A DNA stretch of 64,000 bases from Bradyrhizobium sp. AZCC 1721 (GTDB lineage Bacteria > Pseudomonadota > Alphaproteobacteria > Rhizobiales > Xanthobacteraceae), in NCBI RefSeq assembly GCF_036924715.1, contig NZ_JAZHSB010000001.1:6129001-6193000 (forward strand). The letters run 5' to 3'. The first letter of the stretch is position 1. Each line of letters opens with the position of its first letter. A model generated the notes under the pieces. The model was given only the letters and a program-made list of their open reading frames with translations. It did not search any database and had not been told where the DNA came from. Position numbers and translations under genes: made by a program. Shown piece after piece: positions 28,426 to 35,247 of the stretch.

Positions 28426-29583
28426 CTACGGCAGCAGCTTGTACTTCCCGTTTTCGATCTGGACCAGTATCCGCGCGCGGCCATCGACGCCGTGACGATC
28501 GGCCGGCGTATAGGTATAGATGCCGTGCGCACCGACGACATCCTTGGTCGTGAACAAGGCTTCGCGTAACGCGTTACGGAACGCCGGCGTTCCGGGCGTC
28601 GCGCCGGTCGCCTTGGCACGTTTGGCGGCATCGATGAACACCAGCCAGCCATCGAACGCATAGGGCGAAAAAGCGTCGGCCGGCGCCTCGCCATTGGCCT
28701 TCTCATAGGCCGCGCGGAATGCGAGCGCGACCTTGCGGATAGGATTGCTCTCGGGAAGCTGTTCGCCTGCCGTGACCGGCCCGGTCGGGCAGATGATGCC
28801 CTCGGCCGATTTGCCGGCAAGCCGCAGAAAATCCGCGCTGATCATGCCGTGATTGCCGTAGAGCGGCCCCTTGTAACCGCGCTCTGATAGCGCGATCACG
28901 GGCAGCGCGCCGGGCGTTCCAGTGCCGCCCAGCATGATCGCGTCGGGACGCAGGGAAACTGCACGCAGCACCTGCGCAGTGACCGAGTTGTCGGAGCGCG
29001 CATAGCGTTCGTTGGCGATCACCTTGATGTCGGCCTTCTCGGCGCTTTGCAGCAACGAGTTATACATCAGGTCGCCAAAGGCGTCGGAGAAGCCGATGAG
29101 GGCCACGCTCTTCACGTTGCGGTTCTTCATGTGATCGACGATGCCCTGGACGAGCAGCGGCGTCGGCTGCGGGGTTTGCACCACCCACGGCCCGCCCTCT
29201 CCGGCCGACACTGGCGCGATCGGTGAGACCGCTATCATCGGCACTTTCATCTCGATCGCGGCGGTCGCCATCGCCAGCGTCTGCGGCGCGCCTGACGTGC
29301 CGATCAGGAAATCAACCTTTTCCTGCTCGACCAGCTTACGCGCGTTGCGCGTCGAGGCGGCCGGGTCCGAGCCGTCATCGAGCTGGATGACGCGGACTTT
29401 TTCACCATCGATCTCGCCGACATAGGCCTGACCCGCGGCCAACCCCTTGGCGTTCGGCACGCCGATCGAGGACACCGGTCCGCTCAGGCCGGTAACAAAA
29501 CCGACGAGGATTTCGGCATGCGCCGGTGCCACGGCGGCGAGCAAGAGCGCAGCGCCGATCAACAAAGTCTTTTTCTTGTTCAT
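28426..29583 (-). CDS. Branched-chain-amino-acid-type ABC transporter substrate-binding protein
   Basis: A 385-residue periplasmic binding protein (LivK type): signal peptide MNKKKTLLIGAALLLAAVAP with cleavage after AHA, then two Rossmann-like lobes (GLSGPVSSIG, IQLDDGSDPAASTRNARKL, MIAVSPIAP, VALIGFSDAFGDLMYN). It is clearly a paralogue of the binding protein at 35248-36396, sharing long near-identical motifs. It is the last gene of the leftward racemase-thiolase-cyclase operon, without its own permease or ATPase, and presumably docks on the Liv-type permease encoded at 36435-39954. The ligand is likely an aromatic or aliphatic acid, not necessarily an amino acid. Confidence 0.88.
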   Translation of the reverse strand: MNKKKTLLIGAALLLAAVAPAHAEILVGFVTGLSGPVSSIGVPNAKGLAAGQAYVGEIDGEKVRVIQLDDGSDPAASTRNARKLVEQEKVDFLIGTSGAPQTLAMATAAIEMKVPMIAVSPIAPVSAGEGGPWVVQTPQPTPLLVQGIVDHMKNRNVKSVALIGFSDAFGDLMYNSLLQSAEKADIKVIANERYARSDNSVTAQVLRAVSLRPDAIMLGGTGTPGALPVIALSERGYKGPLYGNHGMISADFLRLAGKSAEGIICPTGPVTAGEQLPESNPIRKVALAFRAAYEKANGEAPADAFSPYAFDGWLVFIDAAKRAKATGATPGTPAFRNALREALFTTKDVVGAHGIYTYTPADRHGVDGRARILVQIENGKYKLLP

Positions 29584-29610
29584 GATGTCACTCGATGTCG
29601 ACGAAAAGGT

Positions 29611-30396
29611 TCAGCCCTGCCCGGGTACCAACGCAAGCACGCGCAACGGACTGCCGGAGCCATTCTGGATTTTGAGTGGCGCAGCCACGATCACCGCGCC
29701 GGTTGGCGGAAGCTGATCGAGATTGCACAGGCACTGCAGGCCGTAACGCCCGCCGCCGTGAAGGAAATGATGCGCCGGATAGGGCGGATCGAGATGCCCG
29801 GCCTGGCCGGCATCCGTCCCGATCGTCTCGGTGCCAAAGCCGATGACGCCGCGCTCCTCGACGAGCCAGCGCATCACGGCGGCGTTCGGTCCGGGCGTGT
29901 GGGCGCCGTCGTCCTTCAGATTGGCGTAGTCGCGCCAGCCTTTCTTCGACCAGTCGGTGCGCAGCAGCACCCAGTGCCGCTCCGGAATCCGCCCGTGGCT
30001 TTTTTCCCAGGCCTCCACGACCGGTATCGTCAAAAGGAAATCCGCATCCTTTGCGGCCTGCGCCGAGCAATCGATCACGCAGGCCGGCGCGATCATGTCG
30101 CGCACCGGCAGCGTGTCGACTGCGTTGTTCGGCAGATCCTTGCCGGTGAACCAGTGAACCGGCGCATCGAAATGCGTGCCGGTGTGCTCGCCGAAGCTGA
30201 GATTGTTCCAGTACCACGCAGGACCATTCGCGTCGTAGCGCGAAATCTGCTGGATGCGGACCGGCGCGGCCTGACCAAATTCCGGCGGCAGCACGATGAC
30301 CGGAAAATCGGGACTGAGGGTGAAAGTCAGATCGACGACACGCACCGCGCCGGATGCAACCGCGCCGGCAAACTGCATGAGACTGTTGCTTCCCAT
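29611..30396 (-). CDS. Cyclase-family hydrolase, probable isatin hydrolase
   Basis: A 261-residue metal-dependent hydrolase of the cyclase/kynurenine-formamidase family (PF04199). The metal motif is intact: GEHTGTHFDAPVHW (HxGTHxDxPxH). The flanking text NNLSFGEHTGTHFDAPVHWF and ACVIDCSAQAAKDADFLL matches my memory of isatin hydrolases, including the one known from Bradyrhizobium japonicum, which open isatin to isatinate using Mn2+. The alternative is another cyclic-amide or N-formyl substrate. The start at 30396 follows GGGAGAAG. It lies between the DUF35-SDR fusion gene and a binding-protein gene, where an isatin-opening step fits the proposed auxin pathway. Confidence 0.8.
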   Translation of the reverse strand: MGSNSLMQFAGAVASGAVRVVDLTFTLSPDFPVIVLPPEFGQAAPVRIQQISRYDANGPAWYWNNLSFGEHTGTHFDAPVHWFTGKDLPNNAVDTLPVRDMIAPACVIDCSAQAAKDADFLLTIPVVEAWEKSHGRIPERHWVLLRTDWSKKGWRDYANLKDDGAHTPGPNAAVMRWLVEERGVIGFGTETIGTDAGQAGHLDPPYPAHHFLHGGGRYGLQCLCNLDQLPPTGAVIVAAPLKIQNGSGSPLRVLALVPGQG

Positions 30397-30424
30397 TGCG
30401 CTTCTCCCGTCCTCAACAAGCCGC

Positions 30425-31666
30425 CTACGCCCCCAGCTCTCGCTCGACCGCCTTGGGGTTGGCGGCCAGGCGCCGGCGAATGTCTTCGGCGACATCGCCC
30501 ACGAACACATCTTCAAGCCCGCGCGTGAGCGCCGACACGATCGCACTCGCCACCGCGCGGGGCGCGACCTTCGGCGGCGGCACCGTCTGGAACCACTCGA
30601 TATCGAGCGGACCCGTGAAAACGTTCGCCACCTTGACGCCGCCGGGCCGAAGCTCCGCCCGCAGGCAGTGCGACAGCGACAGACAGGCGGCTTGCGACGC
30701 AGAATAGGCGCCGAACACCGGCCAGTTCGCCAGCGCATAGACCGACAGGATATTGACCCAGGCGGCAGCGCTGTTGACGCCATCCGAGCCGCGCATCCGC
30801 ATCGCCGGTCCGAACGCCTGCGCCAGATGCACGAATCCGAGATAGCTCTGGTCGATCTCGTCGCGCACGACGCTGGTGCCTTGACGATCGAGCAGCCCGC
30901 CGGCACGGACATGCTCTGTGGTGTTGACGAGAATATCGACCTTGCCGCCAATATCGGCCGCCAGATCTGCGACCGACTTCTCGTCGCCGATATCGAGCGG
31001 CACGATCTCGACGCCCTCCATGCCGCGCAACGCCTCCTCGCCGCGGAACGGCTTCCACGGCTCGGCGACGCCGACGAACACGATCGACGCGCCGGCTGTC
31101 TTCAGCGCAGCCACCGCTTCCTGACCGACGATGCTGCGTCCGTTGGTCACCAGAACGCGCCGGAATTTTGGATCGGCGGTCATCTCACGCCACTGCCTGT
31201 CGTCCGTCATGTTGGGAGTCTCACGTTCGGGGTGTGCGAAGGCCACGGCCTGCCCGCTCTTGTCCAGTTGGAACGACATCACGACCGGCCCGCCCTCTTC
31301 GCAATCGGCGTGCAGGTGCGTCACGAGGGTTGGCCCGCATTCCATCGCAACCAGGCCGATGCGCCATGGCGCGCGCTCGCGGAAGTGCACGTCCGCCGTG
31401 ACATGCAGCGTCGTTTCAGACAAAAGCGTCCCTCGCCGCGGCGCGTCCGTGAAGGCTAGATCGGCGGAAAGGCATGCAGGGCATGCATCGCGCGCCGGAT
31501 AACAGAACGTTGCACAGGAGCCGCAGCGCTGCAGCATGAAGCGGCCCTCGGCGGCGGCCCGCGTAAACCCGTGCGAGGCGCGGCTGCGTGCGCGTGGCGG
31601 CGACGTCGGCAGCCGCGTCCGCTGCAAAGGGTTCTTCCGGCGCGGTTTGACGATCGGTTCGATCAT
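30425..31666 (-). CDS. DUF35 zinc-ribbon/OB-fold fused to a degenerate short-chain dehydrogenase
   Basis: A 413-residue two-domain protein. Residues ~33-148 are a ChsH2-type DUF35 module: zinc-ribbon cysteines 48, 51, 62 and 65 (QRCGSC, CPAC) followed by an OB-fold. Residues ~168-405 resemble an SDR Rossmann domain, but the nucleotide loop reads TNGRSIVG rather than TGxxxGIG, and the catalytic YxxxK is Y321-SAS-Q325, with Gln replacing Lys. Ser308 remains. DUF35 proteins partner SCP2-type thiolases as retro-aldolases (Ltp2-ChsH2). The start overlaps the thiolase stop as ATGA, so the two proteins are translationally coupled and probably form a complex. The SDR half may be structural or acyl-binding only. 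Confidence 0.85.
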   Translation of the reverse strand: MIEPIVKPRRKNPLQRTRLPTSPPRARSRASHGFTRAAAEGRFMLQRCGSCATFCYPARDACPACLSADLAFTDAPRRGTLLSETTLHVTADVHFRERAPWRIGLVAMECGPTLVTHLHADCEEGGPVVMSFQLDKSGQAVAFAHPERETPNMTDDRQWREMTADPKFRRVLVTNGRSIVGQEAVAALKTAGASIVFVGVAEPWKPFRGEEALRGMEGVEIVPLDIGDEKSVADLAADIGGKVDILVNTTEHVRAGGLLDRQGTSVVRDEIDQSYLGFVHLAQAFGPAMRMRGSDGVNSAAAWVNILSVYALANWPVFGAYSASQAACLSLSHCLRAELRPGGVKVANVFTGPLDIEWFQTVPPPKVAPRAVASAIVSALTRGLEDVFVGDVAEDIRRRLAANPKAVERELGA

Positions 31667-32841
31667 GCGCCTGATCCCGCGAGGATCGCCGCGCCCGAAG
31701 CGAGGCCGCGATCATAGTTGATCATTCCAAAACCCGAAGCCAACCCGACGCGTGCATCCCTAACCTGCGTCGGACCGGCCTGCCCGAGAACCTGGCGCAG
31801 CGCCTCGACCACGCCGAGATAGGCGCCGCCCGCACCGGCCTGCCCGACCGAGAGCTGACCGCCGGACGTGTTGTGCGGGAAGCTGCCGTCGATCGTGAGA
31901 TCGTGCTGCCGAACGAAGTCCGGTCCCTCCCCCTTCCGGCAGAAGCCGAGGTCCTCGAACTGCATCATCGAGATCACCGGATAATCGTCGTAGGTCTCGA
32001 CAAAGTCGAGATCGTCAGGCTTGACGCCCGCCATTGCGTAGAGTTCATCGACATCAACGGCCCATCCGCCGCGCACCTGAACGGGGTCGTCGCCGAACGC
32101 ATTGTGGCGCTCGATCGTGGCGAGAATTTTGGCGGCGGGCAGGTTCAGGGACGCGGCGACATCTTCGCCCATCACCAGGAAGGCCTCCGCGCCCGCGCAC
32201 GGCATCACGCAGTCGAACAAATGGATCGGATCGGCGATCGGCCGCGCCGACATGTATTGCTCGATGGTCAGCGGCGCTTTCATCAAAGCGTTGGGGTTGC
32301 GGAGCGCATTGCTGCGCTGGGCGACGGCGATCTTGCCAAAATCCTCGCGCTTGGCGCCGAACGTTCGCATGTAGTTGCGCGCGATCAGTGCAAAGCTCGC
32401 ATTGGCGCCGCCGGCGCCATAGGGATAGACGGCATCCTGGTTGAAGCGCGAGAAGTTTTCCAGTGTGTAGCGGAAGGAATCGACGTGGTTGGTATCTCCA
32501 GCCACGCAGGCCACGATGCGGGCGTCGCCCGCCTGCACCGCCCGCGCCGCGCGGCGCAGCGCGGCTATTGCGCTCGCGCCCCCGAGCGGAATGGTGTCGA
32601 TCCATCGCACGCAGAGGCCGAAATGCTGGGTGAGCCCGATCCCGCTGTCCAGCCCCGCCGTGAAACTCGAAACACAGAAGCCGTCGATGTCGCGCGGCGT
32701 GATTCCGGCGCCATCGACCAGCGCCTTCAGCGCGCGGCCGATCCACCACTGCGCGCTCTCGATCGAGTAGCGCACGTATGGGATCGTCACTGGAACTGCC
32801 ATCACGACCCGATCGTAAGGTGTTCGGATGGAGCTCTGCAT
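31663..32841 (-). CDS. SCP2-like thiolase/aldolase, nucleophile cysteine absent
   Basis: A 392-residue thiolase-fold protein of the lipid-transfer/SCP2-like branch. The position of the thiolase nucleophile reads GGASAIAAL (Gly88 in place of Cys). Tyr284 in VETYDDYPV and the later NTSGGQLSVGQAGAGG segment with Tyr341 recall Ltp2, which uses tyrosines for retro-aldol cleavage of a tertiary beta-hydroxyacyl-CoA. It should therefore cleave by retro-aldol rather than thiolysis. Overlap with the DUF35-SDR gene supports a complex. In the proposed pathway it would split dioxindole-3-acetyl-CoA into isatin and acetyl-CoA. The ATG at 32841 is the assumed start; MAVPVTIPY 13 codons later is an alternative. 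Confidence 0.82.
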   Translation of the reverse strand: MQSSIRTPYDRVVMAVPVTIPYVRYSIESAQWWIGRALKALVDGAGITPRDIDGFCVSSFTAGLDSGIGLTQHFGLCVRWIDTIPLGGASAIAALRRAARAVQAGDARIVACVAGDTNHVDSFRYTLENFSRFNQDAVYPYGAGGANASFALIARNYMRTFGAKREDFGKIAVAQRSNALRNPNALMKAPLTIEQYMSARPIADPIHLFDCVMPCAGAEAFLVMGEDVAASLNLPAAKILATIERHNAFGDDPVQVRGGWAVDVDELYAMAGVKPDDLDFVETYDDYPVISMMQFEDLGFCRKGEGPDFVRQHDLTIDGSFPHNTSGGQLSVGQAGAGGAYLGVVEALRQVLGQAGPTQVRDARVGLASGFGMINYDRGLASGAAILAGSGA

Positions 32842-32867
32842 CGGACCGCCGGATTCCTGTGAGCCGT

Positions 32868-32966
32868 TCAGAGTACGGTCAATTTGACGTCGACGCTCGC
32901 CGCCTTGTCGCGCCCGCCGGTCGCCGTCACCTCGGCTTCATACAAGATCTTGTCGGGCTGCAGCAT
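32868..32966 (-). pseudogene. N-terminal fragment of an Ohr-like peroxiredoxin
   Basis: A 32-codon frame from ATG 32966 encodes MLQPDKILYEAEVTATGGRD followed by KAASVDVKLTVL and a stop. ILYxAxATATGGRDG...VxL is the N-terminal hallmark of Ohr/OsmC hydroperoxide reductases (about 140 residues). The next frame continues briefly with QESGGPM, where Ohr has PKELGG. The remainder is missing because the thiolase gene begins. It looks like a relic left by a rearrangement that joined the thiolase gene to its present upstream neighbour. A functional micro-ORF cannot be excluded. Confidence 0.5.
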
Positions 32967-32975
32967 GTCTTGTCC

Positions 32976-33773
32976 TCAAGCGCCATTCGGTTTGTCGGGC
33001 GTGCGCGCCACAGTGGTGCGGAAATCCCGGCGGGCACGGTCATTGGCCAGCGCAAAACTCGGCCCGCGGCTCGGCTCGGTGCCATTGAGACGCTGCAACT
33101 GCACCCACATCTCGGCGCTCTTCAGCGCGACCGCCGCACAGTTCACCACGGGCGCATAGCCGATCTTGAAGCCACGCTCGCTCGCAATCAGGAGACCGGG
33201 CAGCACGCCGGCCGGAATGATGACATCGGCGCCGCGATCGACCAGCGGCTGCGCGCAGGCTGCAAAGTCGCTCAGCATGCGTGCCTTCGCCGCCGCATCG
33301 CCCGCAAACGCGGCGCTGAAATCTTCCGGACGACAGCCCATGCCGGTGACATGCACCACGCGGCCGGAAAGCCCGTAACGATCGGCCTGCTCATAATGCC
33401 AAACTTCGAAAGCTGAATCGAGCGTGACAAGGCCGAGCCGACGGCCAAGCTGCGAGGCCGCGAGCAGCGTGGCTTCGCCGGCGCCGACCACCGGGATCGT
33501 CAGCGCCGAACGCAGTTCGTACAATCCCGGATCCTGGAAGTGGCCCATGACGTAGGCGTCGAAGCCGTTTTCCTGCGCTGCGAGTCCGTTGTCGACCGCC
33601 TGGATCGCGCAACGGAATTCGCTGAGGCGGCCGAAGTCGCGATCGGCAGGCGTGATGCCCTCGACGTGGATGCTGGTGCCGGGTGCCGCGATCTCGTTCA
33701 GATAGGTCGCAAGCCGCGCCATGTAGGGCGCGCTCGTAGCCCGGTCGACGAAGCTCTGCCAGAAGATGCGCAC
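32976..33773 (-). CDS. Asp/Glu (hydantoin) racemase-superfamily protein with only one catalytic cysteine
   Basis: A 265-residue two-lobed racemase-fold protein. The first catalytic-cysteine site, normally ACFGDPGL, reads MGHFQDPGL (His78 instead of Cys); the second is present as Cys212 in VVNCAAVALKSAE. Such single-Cys members of the superfamily include arylmalonate decarboxylase, so a decarboxylase or isomerase on an aryl-acid is conceivable. A racemase needing two acid-base cysteines is unlikely. The start is uncertain: GTG 33773 (VRIFWQSF) is used because homology begins there; GTG 33791 and TTG 33818 are longer alternatives. It is the promoter-proximal gene of the thiolase operon. Confidence 0.75.
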   Translation of the reverse strand: MRIFWQSFVDRATSAPYMARLATYLNEIAAPGTSIHVEGITPADRDFGRLSEFRCAIQAVDNGLAAQENGFDAYVMGHFQDPGLYELRSALTIPVVGAGEATLLAASQLGRRLGLVTLDSAFEVWHYEQADRYGLSGRVVHVTGMGCRPEDFSAAFAGDAAAKARMLSDFAACAQPLVDRGADVIIPAGVLPGLLIASERGFKIGYAPVVNCAAVALKSAEMWVQLQRLNGTEPSRGPSFALANDRARRDFRTTVARTPDKPNGA

Positions 33774-33902
33774 AGCGGATATCCCGTTCACAGGCGACGC
33801 GCGCCGATCGATCCTCAAAGCACGCAGTCTGAGAGGACTGACGATATGCGCAAGGCCATCGATGTGAAGGCACGCGATAGCTTAGCGCGCCATTCCATCG
33901 AC

Positions 33903-33938
33903 TGAAATATTTCAACCACAAAATAATTTTCGCGTCAA
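33903..33938 (-). promoter_or_regulatory. Candidate promoter with TGAAATATTTCA palindrome at the -10
   Basis: Leftward, TTGACG (33938-33933) is followed after about 18 bases by TGAAAT (33914-33909), which is one half of the perfect 12-base palindrome TGAAATATTTCA (33903-33914). A repressor bound to the palindrome would cover the -10 region of the racemase-thiolase operon. Confidence 0.45.
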
Positions 33939-34100
33939 TTGAACGGCTTTCCGACGATATCTGCGCGCGACGAGATCGAGTTGCCGAAAGGACAGGCAGA
34001 GAGCGCCTCACGCTTTTGCATAGGCGAATTCAGTTTTTGCGCTTGCACGCGCCGCCGCAAACTTTTCCGCGAAGCCACGAAGCTGGCGTATTGACGTTCG

Positions 34101-34133
34101 GCCGATAAATACTTTAGGCTTTAAACAATTGAC
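34101..34133 (-). promoter_or_regulatory. TTTAAAGCCTAAA-type box, second copy
   Basis: Read leftward: GTCAATTG, TTTAAAGCCTAAA, GTATTTAT, CGGCC. It matches 26663-26697 in sequence, order and orientation, suggesting one regulator or sigma factor controls this operon and the acyl-CoA ligase at 24936-26579. Confidence 0.4.
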
Positions 34134-34271
34134 GGGCATCCACGCCTGTGCGGGCATGCGTCGCATTGGTCGTTGCGTTGATAAAGGTCATCAATCGTGG
34201 CTGAGATTATCGACCTCGAAACAGCAGGTGTTGCAGACGGGTTCGCATCCGCCGCGGTTGGATCCGGCGCT

Positions 34272-35108
34272 TCAGGTGCCGTTCCCGCCCTTGGCCACCT
34301 CGGCGGCGACGAAGTCGCGGACCAAGCCGGCGAAGGTCTCGGGCATCTGATCGGGAAGCGGCACCATGCCTCCTGAGAGCTCGCGCAAGATACTACCCTC
34401 GATAGCTCCGGCAACTCTTGGAGCCACGGGATGAACGTGCGGATCGGCTGTCGGAGCAATGACCAGCGTGGGACACTGGATGCTTCCCAGACGATCCTCC
34501 ATCCGATAGCGATTCACCACCCGATGGCCTTCCGCCGCCATCTCGCCAGCCCGCAACGCATCGACCATAAAGCGCTGCAGCAAATCGATATCATCAGCGG
34601 GATAGAACGGCTGCCGGCGCGCCCAGAGCTCAGTGAGATGGGAGCCGTCGGTACGCGCCTCGACCTCGTCGATCACACGCATGCCGTCATGCCTGGCCCG
34701 GCGCGCCGCATCGACGAAAGGACAGGCCGAGAGCACCAGTGCGCTCACCCGCGCAGGCGCCGAGGCGGCCATTTCGACCGCAATCACCGCGCCGGTGTGA
34801 TGACCGGCGATCGCGGCCCGCGGCTCTTCCAGCGCATCGAGCAGCGCGAACGCCCCTTCGGCCCACAGTTCAATCGAAGGATCAGCGGCAGGCCGCTCGG
34901 AATCTCCGAAGCCGAGCGTATCCATTGCGATCGCGCGGAAATCGCGGCCGAGCAGCGGCAGCACATCACGGTATTCGTCCCACGAGCGCGGCGTCTGATG
35001 CAGCAGGAGAACGGGAAACCCGGTTCCGGCCATAGCGACATGGATGCGGCCAAGACGCGTCGTGACGAAGCGGCGCTCGAGATTGGAACCGACTTTGCTG
35101 ACGCTCAT
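34272..35108 (-). CDS. Alpha/beta-hydrolase-fold protein with GHHTG elbow
   Basis: A 278-residue alpha/beta hydrolase. The oxyanion region is LLLHQTPRSWDEY, the acid-loop region MDTLGFGDSERP, and the nucleophile elbow reads AGHHTGAV, giving His104 where Ser, Cys or Asp would be expected. A candidate acid lies in IAPTADPHVHP, and the usual C-terminal His region is degraded (ELSGGMVPLPDQMPE). The GHHTG variant recurs in this superfamily as I recall, but its chemistry is unclear, so the enzyme may be non-hydrolytic or use another nucleophile. It is leftward, divergent from the Liv-type binding protein. The start at 35108 follows GGAG. Confidence 0.8.
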   Translation of the reverse strand: MSVSKVGSNLERRFVTTRLGRIHVAMAGTGFPVLLLHQTPRSWDEYRDVLPLLGRDFRAIAMDTLGFGDSERPAADPSIELWAEGAFALLDALEEPRAAIAGHHTGAVIAVEMAASAPARVSALVLSACPFVDAARRARHDGMRVIDEVEARTDGSHLTELWARRQPFYPADDIDLLQRFMVDALRAGEMAAEGHRVVNRYRMEDRLGSIQCPTLVIAPTADPHVHPVAPRVAGAIEGSILRELSGGMVPLPDQMPETFAGLVRDFVAAEVAKGGNGT

Positions 35109-35247
35109 TTCATAACTCCCATCCGGAGGCGGGGACCGGACCCGCGCCGGGTTTCGGCGACAATCACGGCATCGATCGTGCTGGTCCGACCCGATCCATG
35201 CTGACATCTCGCTCAGGTCGCGGCTGTTTTCAACCAAGGGGAATGCA

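Larger units (their letters stand above)
33774..34271. other. AT-rich regulatory region upstream of the racemase-thiolase operon
   Basis: About 500 bases with no credible gene, markedly AT-richer than its surroundings. It holds a promoter-like element with a palindrome (33903-33938) and a TTTAAAGCCTAAA-type box (34101-34133), both oriented leftward, so two promoters may drive the operon. The stop of the alpha/beta hydrolase gene on the same strand is at its right edge. Confidence 0.5.

Noticed and set aside
30397..30951. N-terminal extension of the isatin-hydrolase-like gene
   Set aside because: The extension overlaps the DUF35-SDR gene in another frame and is Arg/Ser-rich; the family homology begins near the ATG at 30396 with its own ribosome-binding site.
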